Position numbers and translations under genes: made by a program
Assembly: GCF_028553805.1 (NCBI RefSeq)
Contig: NZ_CP067140.1
Span: forward strand, 4,078,001 to 4,142,000
Direction: 5' to 3'
DNA length: 64,000 nucleotides
Origin: Paracoccus saliphilus
Lineage (GTDB): Bacteria; Pseudomonadota; Alphaproteobacteria; Rhodobacterales; Rhodobacteraceae
Shown here: one piece after another, positions 7,705 to 16,312 of the stretch
Numbering within the stretch: position 1 is the stretch's first letter
Layout: each line of letters opens with the position of its first letter
The notes under the pieces: generated by a model
Told to the model about the DNA's origin: nothing
What the model saw: the letters and a program-made list of their open reading frames with translations, nothing else
The model's database searches: none

Positions 7705-8598
7705 ATGGGTCAATCGGTTGGCGTCATCGGGCTGGGGGCGATGGGAATGGGCATCGCCCAGAACCTGCTCCGTGGCGAGTTCGCGGTATTGGCCTATGAT
7801 CTTTCGCAAGCTGCGATGGCCCGTGCCGGCGATTCCGGCATCGCTATCGCCGCCTCCCCCGTCGAGGTGATGCATGCCGCCGATACGGTCGTGCTGTCGC
7901 TCCCCCTTGCCCGACATGTCGAGGAAACCATCGAGGCAGGCTTCGCGGCAGGCGTGTTCGACAATCGGCAAGGGATGGTCATCATCGACACGTCGACTTC
8001 CGAGACTGCGGTCAGTCGGCGATTGGCGGCAAGGCTGGCCGAGGCCGGGCATGGTTTTCTGGATGCGCCGGTCAGCGGCGGACCGCAGGGGGCGGCGAAC
8101 GGGGCGCTGTCGATGATGATCGGCGGCGACGCCGAATGGGTGGCAAAGGCGCAGCCGGTGCTGGATAGCATGGCCGCGAAGGTGATCCATGTCGGCGATA
8201 GCGGTGCGGGGAATATCGCCAAGCTGGTCAACAACATGCTGGTCGCCTGCCATATGCTGACCACCGCCGAGGCTCTGCGCCTCTCCGAAGCGGCGGGGCT
8301 GCCCGCCAAGGATGCCTTGCGGGTCATCAACAGCGCCACCGGCCGCAGCGCGCTGAGCGAGGTGCATTTCCCGAACTGGGTACTGACCCGCAGTTTCGAC
8401 AGCGGCTTCAGCGCCGGGTTGATGCGGAAGGATGTCCGCCTTGCGCTTGAACTGGCCTCGGATGCCGGTTGCACGATGCCGGTTTCGGAACTGGTGGCGG
8501 AACTGTGGTCCGAGGCTCGCTCGGGGTTGGAAGATACGGATGATTTCATGTTGATGGGCGATCCCGCCGCCCACGCGAAGGAAAGAACAGATGACTGA
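7705..8598 (+). CDS. NAD(P)-dependent beta-hydroxyacid dehydrogenase (3-hydroxyisobutyrate/tartronate semialdehyde reductase family)
   Basis: Oxidises a 3-hydroxy acid or reduces the matching semialdehyde. The 297 residues show the N-terminal Rossmann fingerprint VGVIGLGAMGMGIAQNLL, the substrate-binding DAPVSGGPQGA near 120-130, and GNIAKLVNNM with the catalytic Lys at 173. Length and motifs fit the 6-phosphogluconate-dehydrogenase-like group that includes GarR, MmsB and L-threonate dehydrogenase; the exact substrate is open. GGAGG precedes the ATG. It overlaps the following aldehyde dehydrogenase gene by 8 bp. The two enzymes could act in sequence: hydroxyacid to semialdehyde to acid. Confidence 0.86.
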   Translation: MGQSVGVIGLGAMGMGIAQNLLRGEFAVLAYDLSQAAMARAGDSGIAIAASPVEVMHAADTVVLSLPLARHVEETIEAGFAAGVFDNRQGMVIIDTSTSETAVSRRLAARLAEAGHGFLDAPVSGGPQGAANGALSMMIGGDAEWVAKAQPVLDSMAAKVIHVGDSGAGNIAKLVNNMLVACHMLTTAEALRLSEAAGLPAKDALRVINSATGRSALSEVHFPNWVLTRSFDSGFSAGLMRKDVRLALELASDAGCTMPVSELVAELWSEARSGLEDTDDFMLMGDPAAHAKERTDD

Positions 8599-10141
8599 CG
8601 ACATGCCGCATATCCATATCGACAGCAGGGTGGAAATTGCCCGGCTACTGGCGGAACTTCTGGGCTCGGGACAGGTGCAAAGCCATGTCGGCGGGCAGTT
8701 GATGGCCGGTGATGGCGAGATGCTGGCGCTGACCGACCCGGCCACGGGCAAGGTCTTTGCCGAATTCCCGGATGCCGGACAAGCCGTCGTAGATACGGCC
8801 GCCGATGTCGCGGAGACCGCGCAGCGGCAATGGTGGGCCAAGACCGCCTCGGAGCGCGGCCGGATCATGATCGAGATCGGTCGCCAGATCCGCGCCCATG
8901 CCAAACCGCTGGCGCGGCTGGAGGCTATCTCGTCCGGGCGCCCGATCCGCGACACCGGCGGAGAGCCGGCCCGCATGGCCGAGATGTTCGAGTATTACGC
9001 GGGCTGGTGCGACAAAATCGCCGGAGACGTGATCCCCGTACCCAGCAGCCACCTGAACTATACGCGGCACGAGCCCATCGGCGTCGTCACACAAATCACG
9101 CCGTGGAACGCCCCGCTCTTCACCTGCTGCTGGCAGGTCGCCCCGGCGATCTGCGCGGGCAACGCGGTACTGCTGAAGCCGTCCGAACTGACGCCGCTAA
9201 CATCGCTGGTGATCGCGGCGCTATGCGAGAAGGCCGGAGTACCTGCCGGGCTGGTCAACGTGATTGCCGGGCGAGGACCGACCGCCGGTCAGAAGATGAT
9301 CGGTCATCCCGCCACCGGGCTGGTGGTCTTTGTCGGCTCGGCGCAGGGCGGAGCCGCGATTGCCGCCGCCGCCGCGCGCCGGCTGATCCCCTCGGTTCTG
9401 GAACTGGGTGGGAAATCCGCCAATATCGTCTTTGCCGATGCCGATATCGACCGCGCAGTAGTGGGCGCTCAGGCAGCGATCTTTGCCGCATGCGGGCAAA
9501 GCTGTGTGGCGGGCTCACGGCTGCTGGTGCATCGTTCGATCCATGCCGAGATGGTCGAGAAACTGGCGGGGGCCGCCGCACGCATTCCCGTTGGCATGCC
9601 GCTCGATCCGGCGACGCAGATCGGCCCGGTAAACAATGCGCGGCAGTGGGACAAGGTGGACAGCATGGTCCGCACCGCTTCGGGCGAAGGCGCGCAGATC
9701 GTGACGGGCGGGGCAAAACCGCAGACGCTGACCGGAAGCGGTGGATATTTCTATGCCCCCACGGTGCTGGACGGCGTGGTCCCCGATATGGAGATCGCCC
9801 GCGAAGAGGTGTTCGGCCCGGTGCTGTCGGTGCTGAGCTTCGAGGACGAGGACGAGGCTGTGGCCCTGGCCAATGCCACGCCCTACGGGTTGGCGGGCGC
9901 GGCCTGGACGCGCGATGTCGGGCGGGCGCATCGCATGGCGGCGCGGGTCCGGGCCGGGACCTTCTGGATCAACAGCTACAAGACAATCAATGTCATGTCG
10001 CCCTTTGGCGGCTTTGGCCAGTCTGGCTATGGCCGTTCATCCGGACGCGAGGCGCTGGCGGCCTATACGGCCACGAAATCGGTCTGGGTCGAAACCGCGG
10101 ACGATCCGGCCATCGGCTTCGGATACGCGCCAGGCCGATGA
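8591..10141 (+). CDS. NAD(P)-dependent aldehyde dehydrogenase
   Basis: Oxidises an aldehyde to the acid (or acyl-CoA). The 516-residue protein has all key motifs: PWNAPL with Asn173, a LKPSEL cofactor-binding Lys near 196, LELGGKSANIVF with general-base Glu271, and CGQSCVAGSR with nucleophile Cys305. The canonical FTGS is FVGS here. The C-terminus SPFGGFGQSGYGR is typical. The gene overlaps the beta-hydroxyacid dehydrogenase by 8 bp and precedes a membrane-protein pair by 84 bp, suggesting uptake plus two-step oxidation of one substrate. Substrate not identifiable. Confidence 0.9.
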   Translation: MTDDMPHIHIDSRVEIARLLAELLGSGQVQSHVGGQLMAGDGEMLALTDPATGKVFAEFPDAGQAVVDTAADVAETAQRQWWAKTASERGRIMIEIGRQIRAHAKPLARLEAISSGRPIRDTGGEPARMAEMFEYYAGWCDKIAGDVIPVPSSHLNYTRHEPIGVVTQITPWNAPLFTCCWQVAPAICAGNAVLLKPSELTPLTSLVIAALCEKAGVPAGLVNVIAGRGPTAGQKMIGHPATGLVVFVGSAQGGAAIAAAAARRLIPSVLELGGKSANIVFADADIDRAVVGAQAAIFAACGQSCVAGSRLLVHRSIHAEMVEKLAGAAARIPVGMPLDPATQIGPVNNARQWDKVDSMVRTASGEGAQIVTGGAKPQTLTGSGGYFYAPTVLDGVVPDMEIAREEVFGPVLSVLSFEDEDEAVALANATPYGLAGAAWTRDVGRAHRMAARVRAGTFWINSYKTINVMSPFGGFGQSGYGRSSGREALAAYTATKSVWVETADDPAIGFGYAPGR

Positions 10142-10225
10142 GCCGGAACCCGGCTGACAAGACCCGAAAGCTTCCATAAACGGTCCAGTGACGAAACCGG
10201 GCCGATATCAACAGAGAGGGCACCC

Positions 10226-11050
10226 ATGGAAAACACGAAGGACATTCTTCTGGACTGGCGCCTGCATGCAAGCGTGCTGGTCATCACCATCATCGCCGAG
10301 GCCATCGGCGTCATCGCGGTTCCCATCGGCATCGGCTCGATCCTGCTGCTGCCGCTGCTTTACGCCTTTGTCATGGGACTGGCGATCAATCCCAACGTCC
10401 TGCGCAAGGCGGGCGCATGGCTGGGGCAGCGCGAGGTCAAGGCGGCCTCGCCGCTGATCGTGATCGCCATCATGCCCTTCATCGCCAAGTTCGGCACGAT
10501 CATCGGCCCCTCGATGGAGCAGATCATCGCCGCCGGCCCGGCACTGATCTTGCAGGAGCTGGGCAATCTGGGCACCATCGTGCTGGCCTTCCCGGTCGCG
10601 GTATTGCTGCTGGGCATGGGGCGCGAGGCGATCGGCGCCAGCTTTTCGGTCGCGCGTGAACCCAATATCGCCATCATCGCCGACAAATACGGGCTAAAGA
10701 GCCCGGAAGGCGCCGGCGTCATGGGTGTCTACGTGATCGGTACGCTGTTCGGCACCTTCATTTTCGCGATCCTCGCCTCGCTGCTGGCAACCGCCGGGGT
10801 CTTCAGCATCGAGGCCCTGGCGATGGCCTGCGGGATCGGCTCGGGCTCGATGATGGCGGCATGCTCGGGTGCGCTCGCCCATGCCGTGCCGGAAATGGAA
10901 GAGCAGATCCTCGCCCTGGCCGGGGCCAGCAACGTGCTGACCTATGCCACAGGGCTGTATCTGTGCATCTTCGTCGCCCTGCCGGTGACCGAGAAGCTGT
11001 ATGACCTTCTGGGTCGCAAGGAACCCGCAACCGCCAATACCGGAGAGTGA
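10226..11050 (+). CDS. DUF3100-like integral membrane protein, putative transporter subunit
   Basis: A 274-residue, very hydrophobic protein with about eight predicted membrane segments. It resembles the DUF3100 family, whose function is not established; I recognise it by overall pattern rather than a catalytic motif. Distinct segments are IAIMPFIAKFGTIIGPSMEQ, LLGMGREAIGASFSVAREPN and ACGIGSGSMMAACSGAL, the last two being Gly/Ser-rich loops of the sort found in secondary carriers. The tandem small membrane gene downstream starts 3 bp after its stop, suggesting a two-component carrier. Position behind the dehydrogenases points to import of their substrate. Confidence 0.65.
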   Translation: MENTKDILLDWRLHASVLVITIIAEAIGVIAVPIGIGSILLLPLLYAFVMGLAINPNVLRKAGAWLGQREVKAASPLIVIAIMPFIAKFGTIIGPSMEQIIAAGPALILQELGNLGTIVLAFPVAVLLLGMGREAIGASFSVAREPNIAIIADKYGLKSPEGAGVMGVYVIGTLFGTFIFAILASLLATAGVFSIEALAMACGIGSGSMMAACSGALAHAVPEMEEQILALAGASNVLTYATGLYLCIFVALPVTEKLYDLLGRKEPATANTGE

Positions 11051-11052
11051 TC

Positions 11053-11529
11053 ATGAGCAACGCGGATATCCCCCTCGACCCCGAAGCCGAAACCCAGCCG
11101 GATCTTTTCCAGCAAGCGCTACTGCTGATCGCCGTCTGCGTGATCGCCCTTGTGGGCAATACGGTGGCGACGGATGCGAGTGTGATGCAGGGGCTGGTCG
11201 GGCTGATCATCCTGTACCTGATCGCGATGGCTGGGCTGCTCCTGACGCATCTGGTTCCGGTCAACCTGCCCTCGGTGGCATGGATCTCGCTGGTCGGAAT
11301 CGTGGCGACTCTGCCATGGACACCGGGAAGCGGCTGGCTGCTGGAAAGGGTCGCGCATGTCAATTTCCTGACGCTGGCCACGCCCTGCCTTGCCTATGCC
11401 GGGATCGCTATCGCCCGGCGCGAGATCGAGATCGCCAAGGCCTCGGGATGGAAGATCTTCATCGTCGCGGTATTGGTGATGACCGGCACCTATGTCGGCT
11501 CGGCATTCGTGGCGGAGTTGTTCCTGTAA
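11053..11529 (+). CDS. Small membrane protein, probable partner of the DUF3100-like protein
   Basis: A 158-residue protein with four or five hydrophobic segments after a short acidic, Pro-rich N-terminus (MSNADIPLDPEAETQPDLFQ). GGAG at 11042-11045 is correctly spaced from the ATG at 11053; an in-frame GTG at 11047 lacks that spacing. I do not recognise the family. Coupling to the preceding membrane protein by a 2-bp gap suggests that the two form one transporter. Confidence 0.6.
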   Translation: MSNADIPLDPEAETQPDLFQQALLLIAVCVIALVGNTVATDASVMQGLVGLIILYLIAMAGLLLTHLVPVNLPSVAWISLVGIVATLPWTPGSGWLLERVAHVNFLTLATPCLAYAGIAIARREIEIAKASGWKIFIVAVLVMTGTYVGSAFVAELFL

Positions 11530-11542
11530 GAAGTTGGCTGGC

Positions 11543-11575
11543 AACCCGACCACGGAATCATGTGATTGGGTTTTC
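11543..11575. terminator. Possible bidirectional terminator between convergent genes
   Basis: AACCC at 11543-11547 pairs with GGGTT at 11568-11572, then TTTC follows. The hairpin sits between the end of the plus-strand membrane operon and the end of the minus-strand cupin gene, where a terminator is expected. The 5-bp stem is short and the loop long (20 nt). Confidence 0.3.
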
Positions 11576-11587
11576 TCCAGACAATTG

Positions 11588-11983
11588 TCAGTTCGAGTAG
11601 TCGGCGTCGGTGACCGACTCCATCCAGGTAACAGGTGACCCATCGATGGATTCCTGTATTGCGATATGACTCATGGCGGTGTCGGGAGCGGCGCCGTGCC
11701 AGTGCTTTTCCCCTGCCGGAAACCAAACTACATCGCCAGCGCGGATTACTTGAACCGGTCCACCCTCACGTTGGACACGGCCACAACCGAAGGTCACAAT
11801 CAGGGTCTGGCCGGCCGGATGGGTGTGCCATGCGGTGCGCGCGCCCGGCTCGAATGTAACATGGGCGCCGCTGGTGCGACCCGGAGCTTCGGCCGAGAAC
11901 AGCGGATCGATGCGAACAGGACCGGTAAACCAGTCAGCCGAGCCGGCGTGAGAGGACGTTTGCCCCGGGCGGGTGATTTTCAT
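11588..11983 (-). CDS. Cupin-domain protein
   Basis: A 131-residue single-domain cupin. The first cupin motif is [17 protein letters not shown] (two His metal ligands, with the Gln in the usual Glu/Gln position) and the second is [18 protein letters not shown]. It resembles the small cupins annotated near carboxymuconolactone decarboxylase or as (R)-mandelonitrile-lyase-like, but cupins are too diverse for a reaction to be named. It is convergent with the DUF3100-like operon and appears monocistronic. A 13-bp palindrome (TGCAT TCG ATGCA, 12005-12017) lies about 22 bp upstream of its start and may be an operator. Confidence 0.78.
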   Translation of the reverse strand: MKITRPGQTSSHAGSADWFTGPVRIDPLFSAEAPGRTSGAHVTFEPGARTAWHTHPAGQTLIVTFGCGRVQREGGPVQVIRAGDVVWFPAGEKHWHGAAPDTAMSHIAIQESIDGSPVTWMESVTDADYSN

Positions 11984-12328
11984 TTGCCAATCCTTTCGTT
12001 TGTTTGCATTCGATGCATCATCTGCTGACTATCGTCGAGATGCCCTTCATCCCGTGGCCGACACAGACGCTGCCCCTACACCTTATATTCTCGCCGGAAC
12101 ACACCACGACCACCTCGCTGCGTGCGATTGCTGTGCAGGTTCGCAAGGCACTCAGCGATGCGCCTTTGCGATCATGCCAGAACTTGCTGTCTTCGGCACC
12201 GAGAATATCGGACTCCGCAGTCTTCTGAGGCGGCGTGGCCGGTTACAGATCGATCCAGGCATATGCAATTGCAACTGAGGACTTCTTCGGACAGTAGTCC
12301 CATAGCCCAGCGCGTGCTACCATGCCGC
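11984..12328. other. 345-bp intergenic region without a supported gene
   Basis: Only short frames without recognisable motifs cross this stretch. It contains the 13-bp palindrome at 12005-12017 next to the cupin start and probably the cupin promoter. The other end lies just beyond the stop of the DprE2 homologue, where I see no clear terminator. The region marks the left border of the sugar island. Confidence 0.5.
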
Positions 12329-13069
12329 TCAGCTGCCGATACGGGTTTTGCGGAAAATAGGCTCAGGTATGGCACGGATAATGCCCATGATCACCCGCCA
12401 GATCGGCTTGACATAGACAACGGATCGCCCCCGGGCGACGGCCTGAAAGATCGTCTCGGCAACCGCCTCGGGGCGGGCGGTCAGTGAGCCTGGCAATCCC
12501 ATCCCCTCGGTCATCCGCGTGTAGACAAAGCCCGGCTTGATTGTGACGACATGCACGCCTGAATTCGACAGGCGGTTTCTCAGCCCCGAGAGATACGCGG
12601 TGAACCCGGCCTTGGCCGAGCCGTAGACATAATTCACAGCCCGCCCGCGGTCACCTGCAACCGAGGAAATACCAACAAGCGTACCGCTTCCCCGGGCCAC
12701 CATCCGTGCCGCGAAGAGTTCCAGAACCTGTGCAGGCGCCTCGTAATTCGTGCGCATGACAAGGGCCGCGGCAGCTGGGTCGGCCTCGCTCTCCGCTTGG
12801 TCACCCAGCGCCCCGACCGCAGAGACCACGATACCGGGCATTGGATCGAAAGCATTTACGAAGCCGCTTAGCGCGTCGGTGTCGAGCGCATCAAATTCGT
12901 GCAACGTCGCCTCAACGCCATGTCGGATGGCGATATCGGCACGCGCCTCTTCTAGATCGGCTGCATTTCGGGCGGCGAGGGCTACCGGATGTCCTGCTGC
13001 AGCGAAGTGATGGGCCACGGCGAGGCCGATGTCGGAGCGTCCACCTAGAACGAGAACGATGTCTTTCAT
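12329..13069 (-). CDS. DprE2-like SDR, polyprenylphosphoryl-2-keto-D-erythro-pentose 2-reductase
   Basis: Predicted to reduce the 2-keto intermediate made by the DprE1 homologue to polyprenyl-phospho-beta-D-arabinofuranose with NAD(P)H. The 246-residue short-chain dehydrogenase opens LVLGGRSDIGLAVAHHFAAAG; the GGRSDIG version of the nucleotide motif is characteristic of DprE2. SSVAGDRGR (about 135-143) and Y149-G-S-A-K153 give the Ser-Tyr-Lys active site. The C-terminus WRVIMGIIRAIPEPIFRKTRI, with a hydrophobic and basic tail, also fits the family. It is the last of four genes joined by 4-bp overlaps. Assignment rests on motif plus pairing with DprE1. Confidence 0.85.
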   Translation of the reverse strand: MKDIVLVLGGRSDIGLAVAHHFAAAGHPVALAARNAADLEEARADIAIRHGVEATLHEFDALDTDALSGFVNAFDPMPGIVVSAVGALGDQAESEADPAAAALVMRTNYEAPAQVLELFAARMVARGSGTLVGISSVAGDRGRAVNYVYGSAKAGFTAYLSGLRNRLSNSGVHVVTIKPGFVYTRMTEGMGLPGSLTARPEAVAETIFQAVARGRSVVYVKPIWRVIMGIIRAIPEPIFRKTRIGS

Positions 13070-14412
13070 AGAAGCAGTCTTTCGGATTGCGCTGATGCGA
13101 ACGCTTGGTCGAGATCTGATTCTTGCCGCATCGTACAGAATGCATCTGCACGTGGATCGGCTTGGCGGAGCGTTGTGGCGGTAAGGCGCGCGTCCTTGGC
13201 CAGATAGAAGCGTCCGCCATGATCCAAGGTGATGGCGTCGAGCCGATCAAGCAGCGAAAACGTCCGCGCGCTTACCGGGAAATCCAGCGCCAGCGTATAG
13301 CCTGGCATCGGGAACGAGAACCGGCCGTTTTGCTGACCAAACCGCTTCAGCACCGTGAGAAACGATCCTTGTCCGGACGCGGCTGTCTCGGAAAGCAGTG
13401 CCGCTAACCCCGCCTTGGAGCTCTCAAGCGGCAGCACGCACTGGAATTGTAGAAAGCCGCGGCGGCCATAGATCCGATTCCAGCCGAGAACGGCATCGAG
13501 CGGATAGAAATAACTGTCCCAGTCAACCAGCGTTTCGCGCGAAGCGCGTTGAGCACGTCTCCAATAGAAAGCGTTGAAGGCGCGAACCGAGAAGCGATTG
13601 AGTATGCCGGTCGGAGCATTGAAGGGCACGGATAGGTTGCGCTTGCGCGGTGTCCTGAATGGGTGCGATCGGTAGGCGTGTGGCAGTTCTTCTGCACCAA
13701 CATGCTCTCCGGTCATCACCAGCGACCGACCGAGCGCCGCCCCCGAAGCGATGCAATCGACCCAGGCAACCGAATAAGTTGCATCGTTCGCAGACTCGAA
13801 GACGTCCATCGCCTCGGCGAGGTTCGGCGCCGCGACGGTCTGTTGTGCGATCCAGCCGCTTTCGACAGGGCGAAGCCGGATACAGGCACGCAAAATCACG
13901 CCGGTCAGCCCCATTCCACCGACGCTCCAGGCAAAGAGATCGGCATTCTCCTCCCGGCTTGCTCGCGTGATCTCACCGTCCGCTCCCATCACGTCGATCC
14001 ATTCGACGAAATTGCCGAAGGAGCCGTCTCGGTGATGGTTCTTGCCATGAATGTCGGCCGCGATCGCACCACCTAGTGTCACGAACTTCGTTCCGGGCGT
14101 TACCCAGGGGAACCAACCGCGGGGCAGAAAGGTCGCAATCACGTCGCCGAGGATTACTCCGGCCTCGGCCACGAGGCACCCGGTCTGTGCATCGAACGAC
14201 AACATCCGGTTCAATCGCCGCATGTCGAGTGTGGCCGCCGCCCCTATCGCGCTATCGCCATAGGCTCGCCCGTTGCCACGTGCAACAACACCGCCTTTCC
14301 CGATCATTGCTCGCAAGTCGTCCAGGTTGCGAGGGCGTATAAAGGCCCCTCGTCGGCGCGGGTAACGTCCCCAGCCCGTGAGTTCGGCTATGCGGTTCTC
14401 CCCATCAGTCAT
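13066..14412 (-). CDS. DprE1-like FAD oxidoreductase, polyprenylphosphoryl-D-ribose 2-oxidase
   Basis: Predicted to oxidise the 2-OH of polyprenyl-phospho-ribose, the first half of the epimerisation to arabinose. The 448-residue protein has the FAD-binding (VAO/GlcD) fold: ARGNGRAYGDSAI near 45-57, then GGAIAADIHGKNHH (114-127), a signature of DprE1. YLAKDARL places a Lys at 406 where mycobacterial DprE1 has its catalytic Lys418. In the segment PGYTLALDFP the residue matching Cys387 of M. tuberculosis DprE1 (the benzothiazinone target) is Ala375. ATG overlaps the gtrA stop by 4 bp and its own stop overlaps dprE2 by 4 bp. Confidence 0.88.
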   Translation of the reverse strand: MTDGENRIAELTGWGRYPRRRGAFIRPRNLDDLRAMIGKGGVVARGNGRAYGDSAIGAAATLDMRRLNRMLSFDAQTGCLVAEAGVILGDVIATFLPRGWFPWVTPGTKFVTLGGAIAADIHGKNHHRDGSFGNFVEWIDVMGADGEITRASREENADLFAWSVGGMGLTGVILRACIRLRPVESGWIAQQTVAAPNLAEAMDVFESANDATYSVAWVDCIASGAALGRSLVMTGEHVGAEELPHAYRSHPFRTPRKRNLSVPFNAPTGILNRFSVRAFNAFYWRRAQRASRETLVDWDSYFYPLDAVLGWNRIYGRRGFLQFQCVLPLESSKAGLAALLSETAASGQGSFLTVLKRFGQQNGRFSFPMPGYTLALDFPVSARTFSLLDRLDAITLDHGGRFYLAKDARLTATTLRQADPRADAFCTMRQESDLDQAFASAQSERLLL

Positions 14413-14828
14413 GCCGTACCAAGTGTGGTGTTGGTGAACACGAACCGCCTGTCGAGACGATATTTGACGAGATAGCCAATTCCGAGGCCCAGAACGGCAC
14501 CAGTTTCGCGCGCGATATCACTTTGCCAGATGGCCCAAAACGCTGTCTCGGTTCCCCAGAAAATCGCCGTGGTAGCGATGCCCATGGTTGTGTAGAGCGT
14601 GAATTTCCGTCCATGCATCGCCATTCCGGTCGTCCGGTCGGCAAAGATCCAGCGTTTGTCGAGCAAGTATTTGAGCACCAGTCCAACAAGAGTGCCGACG
14701 AATAGCGCGATGACGAACCCCCGGGGTCCCTCGTTGACCGCAAGCACCGCCCGCTGCGCCCCGAGATTGGCGAGTGTCGCAGCAACGGCAAAGGCCCCAT
14801 AGCGGGCAATGAGCGTCGTCCTGGTCAC
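14409..14828 (-). CDS. GtrA-family membrane protein, putative polyprenyl-phospho-sugar translocase
   Basis: A 139-residue protein with four hydrophobic segments, matching GtrA/DPMS-family size and pattern (VGTLVGLVLKYLLDKRWIF and LGIGYLVKYRLDRRFVF are the internal repeats). Family members are proposed to flip, or help present, lipid-linked sugars; Rv3789 of M. tuberculosis sits beside dprE1-dprE2 in the same way. I chose GTG at 14828, which overlaps the upstream stop as GTGA; no ATG exists in the appropriate place. Its stop overlaps the dprE1 start as ATGA. The context points to transport of the arabinose donor to the periplasmic face. Confidence 0.85.
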   Translation of the reverse strand: MTRTTLIARYGAFAVAATLANLGAQRAVLAVNEGPRGFVIALFVGTLVGLVLKYLLDKRWIFADRTTGMAMHGRKFTLYTTMGIATTAIFWGTETAFWAIWQSDIARETGAVLGLGIGYLVKYRLDRRFVFTNTTLGTA

Positions 14829-16312
14829 AGCACCATTCCTGAAAGCGCCAGACCGAGCGAAATGCACGCACAGACAATCGACACCCTGTCCTGCGCTGCG
14901 AACACTACCGGATCGTCGTGCATCCGTCCGCGATGAGCAAGCATCACCATCCGGCTGATCCAGTAGAGCAACACCAGGCAGATGCCCCAGAGCGGCGCCG
15001 TCCACGTATAGAGGATCTGTACCGCCGGCGAATTCAGATAGAGCGCCATGACCAGCACGGAGACATAACCCGACGCTACCGCCATATTGGCGACCAAGGG
15101 CAGATCGCTGGTCATGTAGCCTCGCCCATGTGCCTTGTGCTCGCCCTCCGCTACGTTTGAGACCAATTCGGCCTGCCGCTTCACCGCGGCGAGAGAGAAG
15201 AAGAAGAACATCGAGAAGGCCAGGAGCCAAACCGAGAGCGGGATGCCCGTCGCCACACCGCCCGCGATGATACGCAAAGTGTAAAGGGAAGCGAGCGCGC
15301 AGATATCAACCACCAGCCGGCGCTTGAGGACAAAGGAATAGAGGGTGGTGGCGAGGTAATAGAGTGCCATCACGGCCAGGAATTCTGGCCCCAGACCCAG
15401 TGAGACGAGGGCACCTGCCAACAGAAGCCCTGGTGCCAGCGCTGTGCCCCAGGAGAGTGGCAGCGCCCCTGAAGCAAAGGGACGCTCGCGCTTACGGGGA
15501 TGCGCCCGATCCGCCTCGAGGTCGAGAAGGTCGTTGAGCAGGTAGACCGACGAGGCAATCAGGCTGTAGGCGACGAAAGCCAGAGCGGCCTGACCGAGAG
15601 TCATGAGCTCCAATTGGTGCGCCGCGAGCAGGGGCAGGAAGACGAGTATGTTCTTCAGCCATTGCAGCGGCCGCATCGCGCGTAGGAGTGGCCAGAAGTG
15701 CGATCCGTGGGTCGTCAGGTGTTCGGACTCGACGGCGAGTGCATCGACCCGAGACCGCAGCGACCGATGCACGTCCACGGTAATGGCGCGCTTTGACTTT
15801 TCCCATATCGCGTAATCGGCGTCCTCGTCGCCGATATAGGCGAAACCTTCGGGAAACCGTTCGGACAGGAACGCAGCCTTGCGCGGCCCCTTCAGGTTCA
15901 CCCGCCCGTCCGATCCATACGCCTCGTCGAAAAGCCCAAGATGGTCCGCGACCCGCTCGACGATCCGATGCTCGGCGGCGGAAACCAGAACCGTTCGCCC
16001 ACCGGCGTTACGCCAGCGTCGGATATAGGCCACCACGTCGTCGTTGAAAGGCAGCGCTGCGACATCGACGGCGCCCAGTCCGTCTAGCGCTCGCTTCAGA
16101 TTGGCTCGCCCTACCGGGAGCGCACCGAATATCGCAGCGATATTCGTCCATCGTTGTGAAAGCGCCGCCCAAAACGTCTCGAAGAGCATATCAGAACGAA
16201 TTAACGTGCCATCGAGATCCACTGCCAGAACTTCCAGTGTTCCCTTCTCGGGCGAAATGATCGCTTCGGGCGTGGCTGACGAAGCCATTTTCGGGGGGAC
16301 TGCCCGGTTCAT
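14825..16312 (-). CDS. HAD phosphatase-UbiA prenyltransferase fusion, putative polyprenyl-phosphate phosphoribosyltransferase
   Basis: Two-domain protein of 495 residues. Residues 25-215 form a HAD phosphatase: VLAVDLDGTLIRSD with nucleophile Asp32 and Asp34, and YIGDEDADY as the last motif. The rest is a UbiA membrane prenyltransferase that begins around RPLQWLKNILVFLPLLAAHQ. Its Asp-rich motif NDLLDLEADRAHPRKRERPF closely matches the NDxxDxEADRxHPxKRxRP pattern of Rv3806c, which joins PRPP to polyprenyl phosphate. The fused HAD domain could remove the 5-phosphate from the product. ATG at 16312 has AAGGGAAG just upstream; a longer frame to 16450 lacks support. It heads the minus-strand operon. 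Confidence 0.85.
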   Translation of the reverse strand: MNRAVPPKMASSATPEAIISPEKGTLEVLAVDLDGTLIRSDMLFETFWAALSQRWTNIAAIFGALPVGRANLKRALDGLGAVDVAALPFNDDVVAYIRRWRNAGGRTVLVSAAEHRIVERVADHLGLFDEAYGSDGRVNLKGPRKAAFLSERFPEGFAYIGDEDADYAIWEKSKRAITVDVHRSLRSRVDALAVESEHLTTHGSHFWPLLRAMRPLQWLKNILVFLPLLAAHQLELMTLGQAALAFVAYSLIASSVYLLNDLLDLEADRAHPRKRERPFASGALPLSWGTALAPGLLLAGALVSLGLGPEFLAVMALYYLATTLYSFVLKRRLVVDICALASLYTLRIIAGGVATGIPLSVWLLAFSMFFFFSLAAVKRQAELVSNVAEGEHKAHGRGYMTSDLPLVANMAVASGYVSVLVMALYLNSPAVQILYTWTAPLWGICLVLLYWISRMVMLAHRGRMHDDPVVFAAQDRVSIVCACISLGLALSGMVL

